A stretch of 64,000 nt of DNA, taken from NCBI GenBank assembly GCA_965153455.1, contig OZ234500.1:17235579-17299578 (forward strand), written 5' to 3'. The position numbers and the translations under genes are program-made. Below, piece by piece: positions 38,314 to 52,000 of the stretch (its first letter is position 1; every line of letters starts with the position of its first letter). The notes under the pieces were generated by a model that was given only the letters and a program-made list of their open reading frames with translations, was not told the DNA's origin and ran no database searches. The stretch is from Sphagnum compactum (lineage: Eukaryota; Bryophyta; Sphagnopsida; Sphagnales).

Positions 38314-41300
38314 ATGAAGGTGCTAGAGCTGGCTTGTGTTGCAGAGGAGGAGGAGCGACGACGTTTGCATTCTGAAAGTCATCAGCAGCAGCAGCAGCTG
38401 CCCATGGTGCGAGCGGTGGTGTCCAGGAAAGGGTGCGCCAGAGCCGCTGCAGCTGCCGCCTCCGTGAGTTCGACGCCATGCCTCCTGCTCCTCCTTGCGT
38501 TGGCGCTGATCATACATACTACTGTCTCCACCGTTGCCGCCGTCCAACAAGAGTGGAGGAGCAATGAAGTAGAAGACGATGGGGGTGGCAGCAGCAACAG
38601 TAATGCGCATTCTTTCGCTAGTCTCTGCAGTGGAACCTTGTAAGCAAACAAGCAACCCAAAGTCCCCAAGTCCTTCTGAACTTCGTCGGCCCTCTCTCTC
38701 TCTCTCTCTCTCTCTAGAGTTTGTTTGTTGATTTCTTGAGCATATCGAGAGCACTGAGGAAAGCAAGCAATGCGCGGCACCCATGCGCAGGTATCCAGAG
38801 CTCTGTACCCACACACTGACAGGATCAGATCCCAACAATCCACAAACATACTTACCAGCGGCGATGAAAGCAGCGATGGGAACCGTGAATGAGTCTCTGG
38901 AGCGAGTAACGGAGCTCATCACCAAGTCGCCACAGGCAAGCGGCACCCAATTCTCCGTCCTGGAGATGTGCCGTGACGTTCTCCGAGAATCCATAGCGCA
39001 GCTCAACACCTCTCTGAGCCGCGTCCACGCCCCTGCCGCCGCCGCCGCTCTAAACAACAAGAAGCAGATCAAGTCCTCCAACGTCCTCACAGACATCCAG
39101 CATTACGCGAGCGCCGCGCTCACGTACCACTCCACCTGCATTACCGGCATCGCAGAATACGGCGTCTGGGATGGCAGCACCGATCTGCTTCCCAATTCCA
39201 GCTTCCGAGTCCATCGTTCCATCCAGCTCCTGAGCAATGCCCTCGCTCTTGTCAATGGCATTGTCACAGAGAGCTCCGGTTCCGTTCCCTCTTCTTCTTC
39301 GACCCACAACCGCCGCAAGCTTCTTGTGACAAGCCCTTCCTCTTCTTCTTCTTCTTCTTCTTCTTTGCAACATCTACATCTGCATCGACAAAGAAGGAAT
39401 GCACATGTGGATGATGGTGATGTTGATCAAGAACTGCTAGGGTTTTTTCCATCTTGGTTGAGCAGGAGGGACAGGAGATTGTTGCAGGCAACAACAACGA
39501 CGGCACCCAATGCCAATGCCATTGTAGCACTGGATGGGTCAGGAGAGTACACCAGTGTTCAGGCTGCTGTGGATGCGGCTCCTTACAAGAGTACCTCAAG
39601 ATGGGTGATCTACATCAAGGGAGGAGTGTACAATGAGAATGTGAATATTGCATTGGGGCAAACGAATCTCATGTTTGTGGGGGATGGTGCCGGTGTCACC
39701 ATTCTCACTGGTAGCAAGAGTGTTGCTGGAAGCCAAGTCACCACATACTATACTGCCACTCTTGGTCAGCAGCAGCAAACCCTAAACTCTTCCTTCCTTT
39801 CCCCATCTCTGGCTCTACTACTGTCCTCTCTCTCTCTCTCTCTGTGTCTGTGTGTCTCCTCCCTGTCTGTATGTCTTTGCCTTGGCCAGAGTCGGATTCA
39901 TGGGTGCTCTCCAAATCTTCATGGAAGAATTGATCTCCTGTCTTCTTCTATGCCTCCTCTGGATTGGATTTGTGGGTGTTCTGCAAATCTTTATGGTAGA
40001 ATCAATCTCGGGTATTCTTCTTCACCTCTGCTGGATTTAGATTCATGGGTACTCTTGAAATCTTTGTGGAAGAATCAATTACCTGTCTTGGATGGATGCT
40101 GCAGCAGATGATGATTCATGGGTCTTTTGGAATGTTTGTTGAAGAATTTCCTGAACAATTTAAACACCAACACAATGTTGAGAGTCCGAAGCAAGCAGCT
40201 CCTGAAAGAAAGTTCGTGATCTATCCTTGCTTGCTGATTGATTCTTGACTGACTGGTTTTCTTTCTTTCTTTCTTTTCCTGGAGTATTACTTTTTTTCGT
40301 CCAGCACATTGTCTGCACTCCGCAGACAATTTCCATAGATATTGAATCGTCCCTCCTGGAAACTTTCTGAGCAGACCTTGACTTGCTGACACCTTAACAA
40401 CAATTGCAGAACTTTTTCGAGTCTTGCTACTGAGTTGTGCAATTGTTGTTTCCTGCACTAGAAGAATCATCAGTAGCAAATTCCATGGGTCTATAATAGC
40501 CTCTTCTTTCTTCTTCTTCTTTCACACATTTCCTGAGAAGCTCTCTTCGCATTTTGCAACAAATTCTTATAAATGGAGGAGGATGGAATAGAAACTTTCT
40601 TATAAATGGCAAATGAGTCAAATTGTGTGGTTTTTCAATTCTTTCCTTCATACCTGTGGCAGGTATAATGGGGACTGGATTCATTGCAAAGGACATGACA
40701 ATACAAAACACAGCAGGCATCGAAGGCCAACAGGCTGTGGCTCTACGAGTGAGTGCAGACCAAACTGCATTTCAGGGCTTGTCAATCGAAGGATACCAGG
40801 TATGTTTACATAGTAATAGTAATACAAAGGGACATGAATTGTAACCAGCATGACTAGAAACCTCTTCCTAGGCCGATGTAAGGCCAAGCCTTAGGACCTT
40901 GGCAATATGCTACATAATATAAAAAATTGTTTGCAAAGTTTTGGGCTCAAGTATTCCTGAAAAAGTACTTGAAAGGGAGAGAGAAAAATGCCTGACATTA
41001 ATTCTTGCACTTTTAGGAAGGTTCTAAAGAATAGGAAAGAATTTGATTTGATTTAATTCAGGTTTTCTGTAACTCTTCATTTCATGGTTGTATTTCCAAT
41101 GCTGTGTGCAGGATACGCTGTACTCGCACGTCCTTCGCCAATTCTACAGTCAGTGTACAATACTGGGTACCGTAGATTTCATTTTTGGTAACTCGGCAGC
41201 TGTATTTCAGAACTGCAACCTGCTTGCGCATCTCGGTGCAGGTGGGCAACAAAATACGTACACTGCAAGTGGACGCACAGATCCAGGACAACAGACAGGG

Positions 41301-41660
41301 TTCTCATTCCTGTCATGTACAGTAGATGCTGCATCAGACTTAGCACAAGCAGGAGATAGTACGCCAACATACTTGGGGCGTCCATGGAAACCATATGCCG
41401 TTACTGTCTTCATCAACTCTGTCCTTGGGAGTGTGGTGAACCCAGCTGGTTGGTTGTTGTGGAATGGGAATCCTAACTCTGGAAACAATGTCTTGTATGG
41501 GGAGTATGGCAACACAGGACTTGGGTCGGGGACATCTGCTCGAGTATCATGGAGTCAACAACTCTCAATAACACAAGCCCAAAGCTATACGGTGGGGAAT
41601 TTCATCACTGGAGACTCTTGGTTACCAGCCACTTCCATTCCTTTTTCTGATACACTTTGA
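38314..41660 (+). CDS. Pectin methylesterase with N-terminal inhibitor domain (PMEI-PME)
   Basis: Four exons: 38314-38639, 38791-39764, 40663-40799 and 41112-41660. Phases match, giving 661 residues. A hydrophobic signal (CLLLLLALALIIHTT) follows a basic N-terminus; a second in-frame ATG at 38404 gives a shorter leader. The PMEI domain follows (CSGTLYPELC through about residue 260) with its conserved cysteines. A linker carries two basic motifs, RRKLL and RRLL, the type cut by subtilases to release the enzyme. The catalytic domain starts near IVALDGSGEYTSVQAAVDAA. It shows GVYNENV, GQQAVALR, YQDTLY, VDFIFG and YLGRPW, which supply the family's catalytic Gln, Asp, Asp, Arg and Trp. It de-esterifies homogalacturonan in the cell wall. 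Intron 2 (898 bp) contains a 73 bp tandem repeat. The catalytic set is complete, so activity is likely. Confidence 0.95.
39896..40150 (+). repeat. 72-73 bp tandem repeat in pectinesterase intron 2
   Basis: Copies begin with ATTCATGGGT or ATTTGTGGGT at 39896, 39968, 40041 and 40114. Each continues with a variant of CTCCAAATCTTCATGGAAGA, then ATCAATCTC and CT-rich sequence. The fourth is partial. They are roughly 75-80 percent alike. The repeat lies wholly within intron 2, and a 9 bp perfect stem (ATTGTCTGC with its complement) follows at 40308-40330. Confidence 0.85.
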
Positions 41661-44160
41661 TTTTCCAATAAAATGCACCTAGTCAGTGTTCCATTCATCA
41701 ACTATAAGAGGGAGGGGGCGGGGGAAAGAAACAAATTCTTTAGGAATTTTTAGAAGAAAAACCAACACACAACCTCGATCTTTGAGTTTTCAAGCCTTTT
41801 TTCAATTCTTTCTATTGTAAACCCCAAATTTAACAATTCATCATTTGCAGATGTGAAATTTCTGGAGGAATTCCCAATTTTTTAATTCAACAGGTGTAGT
41901 TTGAAATCACAAGTTGAAGCTGACTTATGTAATGCAATAGTTGTTTTCATGGTTTGCTGATTGAAGCAAATTTTGGCAACTGTTCAATTCTGACTTGTAA
42001 AGTCTTCTTCCCAAGTGTGGATCACATGATCCAAGTACACAGAACAAACATCAATTTTTGGACCTTTTTTTTTGTTGGACGAGATGTGTAGCCTAGTAGT
42101 GCTCATATGTAAAGCATCCAATCCTTTCAACTTCAAAAGTCTTACACATGAGAATCTGTCTTCCACTAAGTGAAGTATGACGAAGGTAATAGTGCCATGA
42201 TCATTGCCATGCATATTCCCATTTGCATCTTTGTATCAACATAAGATCAATTTATCTTACTGAGTCAGAGAGTTGGGATTTTCATCATCATAAAATTGTC
42301 AATTCCAACCTACTCTAAATCTAAAAGTTTAATGGTTCTTCAAAATGTTGTCATTTTTCACTTAGTGCAAGTGAAGGACAAATATCCCAGGAACTCTATA
42401 TTGATGAAAGAATGAATAATTAGTTCATATCACCTCATCATTGTGTCCAATGATCTAGTATACTAATCAAACTAGAATACACAATAATGATATGATGTAG
42501 CCAAACTATGTATACCCATTGTTTGGATGCCCCCAACTGTATGTACAAATGGACTAAAACTATGGTCAAGGTAAGGCAAGACCTTGCATGTTATATTAGA
42601 ATGTATGCATGGCACTCCCCTTCTGACTTTGTGTGCAAAAACTTGCATGTCATGTATCATAGATACTTTTGCATGAAATCCATCCACTCAAAAGATACAA
42701 AATTGAAATCTAATGCTAATAATAAAATTTGTTAAAACATGGACATTGATATGCGTGAATTGAGTAGGCAATTGTTTTTAATCTCTAATTTGACTTCTAA
42801 TCCTCAACAAGATATGGGTTCTAAATTTTAACATTGCCACGAATGAGACAATGACCATCTTGACACATGGTCAACCAAACATATATCCATCAAGTTTTGA
42901 TGCTAAATGTTAATTAAATCCTAATAATTTCAACCTTAGACCATACAATTTGTTATGAACCCCCCTAAAAAGGTAATGGTTTTCAAGATATGAAGTTCCA
43001 ATAATCATAATCAATATCAATCCCATTTTATGAATAGTTACTTAGAAAATGTCATAATATGAGTTCCACAAATGTGGAGTTAGATGAATGATTGAACATT
43101 CACAAAGAGAGACAAAAGGACAAATGCAATCCATGGTAAGGAATTGGTTGATCAAGTCACTAATCAAAATCTTAGCATGACAAAAATGTGAGCACTCGTC
43201 AAATTCATTGAAGTCATCTATTCCCCTTTAGGTATCAAACATAAAACAACTACTTCTTCAAATGCACTACACATGATGGCTATGAAGTCTTTCTCTTATC
43301 AAAAGAAACTAAAGTGCCACAAGTAAAATGCGTCACCTCCTTCCCCCAAAAAGATGCAATACCATGCGTAATCCTTTACTACCCATGCAAAAACAATATG
43401 ACATTGTTGCTCCAACCAATTTCTATCTATTGTTTAATTGAAAATTGTTCATCATTCTTAAGCTTTGTCAATTGGTGTGAAATCTCCTTCTCATTGGATG
43501 CATTTTAATATTTTGAAATTGCAAACAACGAAACACTTTCAATTCACCTAACAATAAATCAAGTAGCATAAGAACAAAACCACAAAAGTTACAAAAATGT
43601 TAGGGGCATTTTGTGCATCACAATTCATGGGCTCTAATAAAATGGTCTAATAATGGAATTGTTTTTCCATTCATGACAAGAGTGTTAAAATTTCAAATAT
43701 GAATACTAAATTTGAAGCATAACATGCAATGGCCCTATATACAAATTCCTTCCCATGTTCTACCAAAAAAAAGATTCAAAATGTTGAACAAGAGTTGGCC
43801 AATCATTATCAATTGGTAACATCTTTCATTCCACCTTGAAAAGCATATGATAGATGCAATGTTCAATCTCCTCTTCTACTTTGCACCTATATAATTCATT
43901 CTAACACTTAAATGCATGCCCATGTTTTACCTTAGTTGCCTTGAGGGATTTAAGCTTTCAAAATTGCAAAGCACATTTGTCCACTTTCAAAGTTCACCAT
44001 TATAAGGAAAAATTAAAGATTGTACATTGGAAATTTAATCATGATTTACAAACAAACCTATTCATGAAGTCTCAACTTAATTGTGAAGGTTAAAACCAAT
44101 GTTGGACAAGTATCTAGGCTTGTGCCTAGGCTATCAATATTATTGTTATTAAGACCCTAC

Positions 44161-44252
44161 TAGGTTGGTATGAAAGATTTTAAAAAGACCCAATACCACG
44201 ATCAAGTTGGTATGAATTTTTTTAAATACCCTATATACCAAACTTGGTAGGC
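44161..44252. repeat. Diverged, inverted relative of the 32.2 kb minisatellite
   Basis: Two units with GGTTGGTATGAAAGATTTTA, AAAAGACCCAATACCA and AAGTTGGTATGAA correspond to the reverse complement of the 43 bp unit at 32.2 kb (GGTATGAAAAGTTTTAAGAA, GTACCC). The match is imperfect but extends over two periods, which argues against chance. Confidence 0.6.
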
Positions 44253-47200
44253 ATGTTCAAAATACATACTAGACCAACACTAGTTAAATCCTTCTTTTGT
44301 CCACCTTAATACATCATGCTTTCACATCACTTGCATTTTTCTCTAGATCAGTGCACATGGAAATATATCAATTCTCTTATCAAAAATTAGCTTTTTGAAT
44401 TACATTACAATACATAAAGGAAAGTGCTTTTCAACTTGACCAATGCACTAAACAAAATCCATGGATATGGGTGTAAAATTTGAGGTTTAAAGAAAGCTTG
44501 ATTGCAACATGAATGGGTTTTTTAATAGGCAAGTTCAACAAGCTATGCTCCATTTGGTGTGGCATTCTATCTCAAAGCTTCAAACATTTTAGAAAATGCG
44601 TTTTTTCTTCCCACTTTTGTCAATCTAACTTTGCTTGCATTTCAACCTTAGCAATGCACAGTTGTCGCAATATCATGATGCAAAACTCAAGAAAGGAAAA
44701 GAACTCAAACTTTTTGAGTTGTTTTTGCATCAAAACATTGTATTATGTTTGCCTTGATGAATAAATATCATGTAGTTGATCTTTGATTATGTTCTATAAA
44801 TGTCAAAACTCTCTCCTTATTTCCAAGACTTACAAATTAAGAATGAGTTTAAGAGCGACATTAAGATTGAGTTTGAAATTGATATATATTAAGCAAAAGT
44901 TAGTTTGGAGAAGATTGTGCAAAAGATGTTGGTGAAGTTAACCCATTATTATCACTATGCCACCCGTGAACCATGATTCAATAACCTTAAATTTTCATTG
45001 GCATAAACCTTAAAAATATTGTTTATTACGCAATGTAGACAAACAAATTTTAAAAAGCATGATCACATGTGCAAAAATAATAAAATAAATGTTTCTTAAA
45101 TTGACCCTACATTTCTCAAAAGTGGTCTTTCAAGGAATTAGTTTCACAATTTCAAATTTCAATAAGAATTTCAAATATTTATAATTCATTCCTTATTATG
45201 CCATTATTTGAAATGAAATTTCACTCTTTTATTACACCTTTAATGAATAAGGTACAATTGTTAACCCACATGGTGAGGACATCAATGTCACTTCTAAAAA
45301 TATTTTAAAATTCGGAATCTCCTGAAGTGAGGATTTTGCTAAACATCACATGCCGTCTTTGGTGTGCACACTAGACCTCACTTTTATGGTATCCTCACGG
45401 CTTATGGTGCTTTTACCTTATGATTTATCGTGTGGTTAGATGCAATTGAAGAAAGAAGGGAATACAACTTTTTTGGACCTCATAAAACTTTTTCTTTATG
45501 ACATATGCCAAAGCAAAAGCAACCGCTTCAATCGCACACCGAGCATGTAGGCTAAACTTGACCTTGGAACATCAGCTTTTTCACAAGCTGACTTTATGGT
45601 TGAAGGTGGGCATGACTCAATGACCCATGAAAGATATTCATGAGGCATCATGCACCAATATTATCACCGACTGTAGCGAAATATTGAATGCTTAGGGAAT
45701 ATGCAAATTTGCATCTTGTGCAAAAATTTGTATATACATCATCATGGCCCCATGCTTTTTTACTCCAAAGAGTGAAACTCCAACATGTGGATGGTAGTTA
45801 ACAAAGGGTCGTGGTTTGAAGTGCACACATATATGCATATTGAGTTTTCAGTAAGGCTTTGGTTCAAAGCAATGTGCCTTAACCCCAATCTGAGACAAAG
45901 AGTGAGGATCCTTTGTGATGCACAATCATAATGACCAAAGCAATTGCAAGCGCCACTGTATTCACCAATGCCTGCCCCAACTCCAAAAAAACATCCAACT
46001 CATTGTAGTGTTATAGAATGGAGTTCTTCTTCACCCATCCAAACTTAAGGGCTATGCTTAGCAAAACCATGTAGCATCCTACAAAACCAAAGATATGTGC
46101 AAAGGGGGAGTGGGGCGGAGGGGCCAGAGCATACAGCAATGGAACAAGCAACCAAGGCAGGTCTTTCGCGTGGGTCATTGTGATAGTTACTTGTAAAGAA
46201 TAGGAATGCTCCATAGTACCAAAGTATGGGCAAGAGAAATCCTGACAAGAATCTACATAAATCCACAAAACTCCCATTTCAAAATTCAATTTGAACTACA
46301 AGTTGGTGCAATGCACTTGTTACCAATTTGAAACTACTTGTGTGTCCTTGCATGTGATGACAAAAGGAAAGATTTAAGCCAAAAAATCTCATTGAGAAAA
46401 CATTGGCAATCTCATAAGATGCGAACTCATTGTGAGAGCATGTATAAAATTTTCAATAAGGATTTGTTCAAGAGGTTGTTTGAACTTCTAGATTGACCAA
46501 TGAAGAATCTTGATACCCTCAAAATCAAATTCAAGAAATATGTAAGCCATCATGGCTGCAAAGGACAATTGAAGGTTCAAGAAGGAACATAAAACACGAA
46601 GGATACATAAAACATCAAGAGCAATAGTAGGACTTAATGACATGGTACATATGATCCAAGATGGTGATTTGTGAGAGCATTATGTTTTCAGGTTGTAAAT
46701 TTCTGAAAAAACTGAATGGACCCAGTTTCAAGTCATGATTGTGATGAGGTAAGTGCCATCAAACCCTATACTGTTAAGTTCCATCAACTAACCCAATAGG
46801 AAGATGAAATGATTTGTGAAGGAACAAGTCTTGGTTGCAAGAATCAACAACACTATGCTGTAAATTTGTGGAAAGAATCTTTGGACCCAAATGGAGAAAT
46901 CAGCCAATTGTTGAAAAATCAAGCCTCCAATTGTGAAAGGGAAAAATAGCAGAGAAGAGCGGGTGATTGTGGAAGCAAGCTCAATAATGAAAAACAGGAA
47001 AAGAGGGGATGATAGTGGAAGCAAGCAAGAAAAGGGGCGAGGGAGAGGAGAGAGAGATAAAGAGTACATACAAGAACCAGCCAATTCCACAGCCACAGCA
47101 AGGGAGAGGATTGTCATAAAGACCCGCAGAAGCCTGGGTATCTGATGCATGCAAATAATCACCACCATGCAAGAGAGCTTGATAAAAGCCTGAATTACTT

Positions 47201-47278
47201 GATTGTTGCCCTTGGTCTATTGAAGGCTCGGCAATTCCTGATTGTTGCCCTTGGTCTATTGCAGGCTCAGCAATTCCT
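47201..47278. repeat. 39 bp tandem duplication
   Basis: Two copies of GATTGTTGCCCTTGGTCTAT plus TGAAGGCTCGGCAATTCCT lie side by side, with two mismatches. They fall in a short + strand ORF (47145-47594) that shows no known motif and is not called. Confidence 0.9.
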
Positions 47279-49025
47279 TGACCTCTTCTCTCTCTTAATT
47301 CAGTCATCCCTAATCCACAAAAAGCTGTCGGCTCAATGCTATAGATATGCTTACATTTTAGATTGCAAATTTTCAGATCAGATCTCAAATGTTCACGAGT
47401 GCCATGAGTTCCAAAACTGCATTTGTAGTGTATTCAGTTATGAGACATTCCTTCAGTCAATGAAGTGTAAAACAAGAACTACAAAGTTTCAAGGAAAACA
47501 AAGAGCACATGTCCCAGAACCCTGTCTGTTAGTACCTGGAGGATGTTGCAAGGTTGAAAAATCTACATACTTAGGTTTTGTGAACCCTGAGTAAAATCAG
47601 AGAATTATGTGTTGAAACCTTCAAATTCCTGTCATAAGCTGCTTGCACTTTGAATGTCTTTTGCATGTATTATGACGCTGTACTGTAATGCCAAGTCAAG
47701 GAAATAGGAGCTACACAATAAAGAACTGTTACACATTCTTGGATCGGAGAAAATCCCCAAGTTCCAAATGTCTTGCATTATGTGCAAAATACTGTTTTGT
47801 GTCAGCTACCTATCAAATTGTTCAGTTTATTTAGATTCAAAAATCATCTACCTCCCTGAAGCAATCTATGTATATCCCCAAATCAATACAATTCTAACAT
47901 GCCCACACCTGATGCTCGGTATGAAATTGTTGAGAATTGAACTCCCAGCTTGTGAAAAACTGTTTATCATCCCAACCATTGGGTTCCTACTTATTACAAA
48001 TACACAACACAAGGTGTATTTTGCATCAGTAAAAACCTTTGAAGAAATTCTTAGTGTAGTTGGATGAGCGCTTACAATGTGTAAGATCCCATAGGGCATT
48101 TCAAATAACGAAATGCTCGCTCTTTGGAAAATGAAACACTTGCAAGGGTGAGCATTTTGTTTTCTGAAATGTCTCACATCATTTTTTTACGTTTTTCGTG
48201 TGATACCCAGCAGGTATCCAGCAAGTATCACGGGAAAGAAGTTTTAAAATTTAAAAATTGATGGAAATCCATCGATTTTTACACTGCACAATGCCCCAGC
48301 CCTCAGTGTTGAAACTGCTATAGAACTGGTACAAGGCTGGTATTACCTCAAATCCCTACTGGGTGGTACCTGTACAAGGCTGCTATTGCCTCATGGTAGA
48401 CCAGCCTCGTAAGGCCCTTAATACCAATGTCGATACCGGGCACAGGCCTGTGTAGATAGAGTCCAACACTGGTTTTGACTGTGGAGATTACATCCCGCTA
48501 TCAACCACGTCATCAATGCAGAGATTTTTCTATGAAGACCCATTGTGAGACTTTTTGATGTTTTTGGACCCAAAATAATATTAATTTCACAGATGATCAA
48601 TTTCTGCAAGATGGCGGGTACCAAATTGCAACTTAGAATGCATCTGTAGCCATCAGCTGAATTCAGCAGTGATTGTTGTGCCATTGTCAAGAAATTTAAG
48701 CACAATGAAATTGGGCTACTAACCTTTCATTGGGCTACTAACCCAACACTAGATGCCCATCCATCTTTGGCAATTTCTCTACAAACTCCCAATAATACAC
48801 ACACTGGGTACAGCCCAACAGTGTGAATGTTTGAAGGTTGAAGACATGTCTTTCTACATTTAAATGGTACAAGTCTCCAGCATGCCCCAATTGGAGAGGT
48901 CAACTGTAGTGGTGGACAAAGAATTCAGCTTCAGCAAGGGCTTCATGAAACCTTCCACTTGCTCTGGTGGGATGTGAGAACTCAATTTCCTTCAAGGACT
49001 CAACATCAGTAAATCAGCAGCTTAA

Positions 49026-52000
49026 TCACCTGCGGTGTGCCCTCACAAAGTTTTGGGTCAAAGCAGCAAGCCCTCGGGTACAAGCATAGGCAGCTGCAAA
49101 CATGAGCAATGCCAGTATAACAAAGGTTGCTCGCCATGCTCCTGGTGAGCGTGTAATTGCAACCCCAGTGCAAATAGCACCCAGCACCACGCCAATCTGA
49201 TGAAACACATAGATCCCAGTTGCAAGCATTAGCAACAGATCACAACAGCACTGGCACATATACAGCAAACCAGTGTCCACCACACTGTTCATAAGTACAC
49301 AAAAACTCAGAAGATCCTCCTCACACTTGCCATTAGACCACCTCTTTTTACCTTTTGAAACTTCTTGAAGCGATGAAAGGCTTGCAAGCACGACTTGCAG
49401 TGAACCACATGACGGAAGTAACGATTTGTGGGGTCTCTGGCAAACATGGCACCAAATGACCCTCTTGCAGGATATGAAGATGCTGTTGCAGCAATTAGAC
49501 CTGCTGGTGCAGCCTCAGCAACTGCCATGTTAGCAGATGGTGACAGAGACCTGTGCCCAAAGTAGGAAGGCATACCATGACCCGTAAGGTCAAGCCATTT
49601 GCGATACTCACTGACCCACGTATCTGATGATTTGAGGTTGAGATAAAGGTCTTTGGTGGCCACCTTTTCACGCACCAATGTTTCATTCTGGGAAGCCAGA
49701 AATGCCATGTCTTGTTCCAAAAAAGTAGTGGTCCCTTGGTGGATAATCCAAGTTGGAATCCATTTTGATCTGTTCCTAACTTGTTTGCCCCCAAACCGTG
49801 CCAACAGCATCGACTTTCCTTGTCCAGCTGGGCGGCAGAGGAAGACAACACTTGTATAGTCAATCTTCCCATCCTTGCCTACAATTTCTTTGTCATCACG
49901 TAAGGAGCACGGTGCATCGAACCGAGTTGTATTGGGCAGAGTTGGGCTACTGATGTTTCCCCATTTTCCTGCAAACCCTCGGGAAGTGCGCTCTGTGACT
50001 TCAAAAACCTGTTGTTTTCACATGCAAGGAGTCCACCAAAAATTATGCAGATGCCAATGCAACCTATGCTGGCATTTTATCTTGAGAGTCATGCAGACTT
50101 CTTCTCCCTTAAGGCTCAAATTGTCAGCAAATACCATAGCATAACTCCTTCAACAAAAAGCTGAAAACTTTGCAAATTCACTATCCAAACTTCCTAAACT
50201 CTGCAGAAAAGCTTTATTGGTCTTACAGTAACAGCTAAATGGATGCTGCGATATACCATGAGCACCATTCCCTGATGTCAGTGTCCTTCGGGATGACCAA
50301 ATTCGCAGATAACAATCAGAATTCTTAAGGCTTACCAAGGCTTGAGCATTTTTGCACATGGTAGAACTATTACTCCCATCATGTGATATGGGGAGATGAG
50401 CAGGGTCCATGAGATTCTCAAGCAAAATTGAGTAATCATAGGGGAGCTCCTCCATGAATGAAACCTCCCCCCATCCCTCCCTTGCAAAGTATTCAAACCA
50501 GGGAAGCTTCTTGGGATCCCCTGGTGTCTTTTGCGAAAGCCACACCCATATTACTCCCTGTGATTCTCGCACTTCATAGGGTCGCATGCATGCAGCCTTT
50601 GGTATTTTTGCTCCAGGTACCAACTGCAACAGGAACCACGATCCATGCACACTCTTAAGCCATCCATCTCCACCAACAAGACTGTTGCCTCCCAACAACA
50701 AAATAGACTAACAAGTGTGAAGCTGCATGGGCTTTCAAGCCAGAAGCAATGCACCAAATGCATCAAAATCAGCACAAGATCATGTTGTCTTCAAAAAACT
50801 CACATAGGAAAAAGACTAATTCCTCAAAACAAACAAAGACTTATGGAGTCAGTCTACATGGATTGATGTGAACAGGGGTTCTAAGTCCGGATTTCAGGTT
50901 TTTACATTCAGAGTGCAGGTTAGACCTGTGGGATTTTGACACAAGTACCAGCACCATTGAATTGCCAGCCATGGTAAAGACACTCCAGATTCCCATCTGT
51001 AATCTGCCCTTCCGATAACTTTGCAGACCTGTCATTTGAATCTCACTGAGAATTTCTAGCAATGCCAACAAATATATCAATGTGACTGCTGACAAAAACT
51101 CCAAAGTAACAAGGTAACCAGACAAATGTCGTGTCATTTCTGGCCAAACCACAAAACAAATATGACATGTATCAGTGCTGCAGCTGTAACCTTGTGAATG
51201 ACAGACACTCTCCAAGAATTACAATGTCACTTCATTTGAATATCTCGTTTGTAAATAAGAACATATTTCAAAGCACTGATTATAGAAGTGTCTGTTCTCC
51301 CCAGCTCCAACAGGATGGTGGAGGAAGAAAAGACACTTCCACTTGCAAGATATAGATCCACCTCCAAGAAGCTAAACTTGCAAGCATTTTTTTGTTAGAA
51401 TTGGATCTTGATGGTGCATATCTGATAGTGCAGCAGGGAACACTGCCCCAATTCCTGCATGCTATTATTTCAAAACTGTCTAAAATTGCTGGAAGCAAGC
51501 ATTTGTGTATCTTTGCCATATTTGGAAACCCTCAACTGTGAAATGATAGCTCATAACGTTACCTGACTGAAACCTGAACAGACAGACAGAAAAGAATTGT
51601 AGATTGGAGTTGGGAGATGGCTCAAATGCTTGATTGATCCAGACAAAAAAGAAACCAATTTGCCCTGTTGTTGCACTTGGCGTAGGGACCAAAATGGGAC
51701 ACACCGGTAGGAAAAACCAACAAACCCTAGCAACTCTGTATTACAAAACCCTGAAGAAAAACTTCGAATTGAGGAACTTGAAAGTGCAAAAAGCGAGGAA
51801 AATGTTGAACCTGTGTGGGCACCGATCTTCAAAGCAATGGATCTTGCCATCGCCGTCATAGAAAAGGACAAGAGATCGGTCAAATACAGTAAGTCCTAGA
51901 GGAGAATCTGAGGGCATTTCAGCTGTTAGATACATGGGGTACCATTCTTCTTCCCAATTGTACTCTACTCTGTCCCTTGCTTTTCCAACATCGTCTTGTA

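Larger units (their letters stand above)
41661..49025. other. Gene-poor intergenic region
   Basis: A 3' untranslated region for the pectinesterase gene must begin here; an AATAAA lies at 41667-41672, very close to the stop. From about 42 to 46.8 kb the DNA is A+T-rich with short ORFs of no recognisable family. A diverged tandem unit lies at 44161-44252, a 39 bp duplication at 47201-47278, and TACC/GGTA-rich sequence near 48.3-48.5 kb. Old transposon sequence is likely but not identifiable by eye. No RNA gene was seen. Confidence 0.5.

Noticed and set aside
38323-39096. 257-codon minus-strand ORF
   Set aside because: It is antisense to exons 1 and 2 of the pectinesterase gene, whose frame is well supported.
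46011-47168. Several hydrophobic minus-strand ORFs
   Set aside because: Overlapping frames with Leu/Ser/Phe-rich translation of CT-rich DNA, no family match.
51480-51704. Apparent Rieske exon in the TIC55-like gene with a Tyr-His pair
   Set aside because: It lacks the Cys-x2-His ligands and ends in a stop; the true second Rieske exon is 50926-51028.
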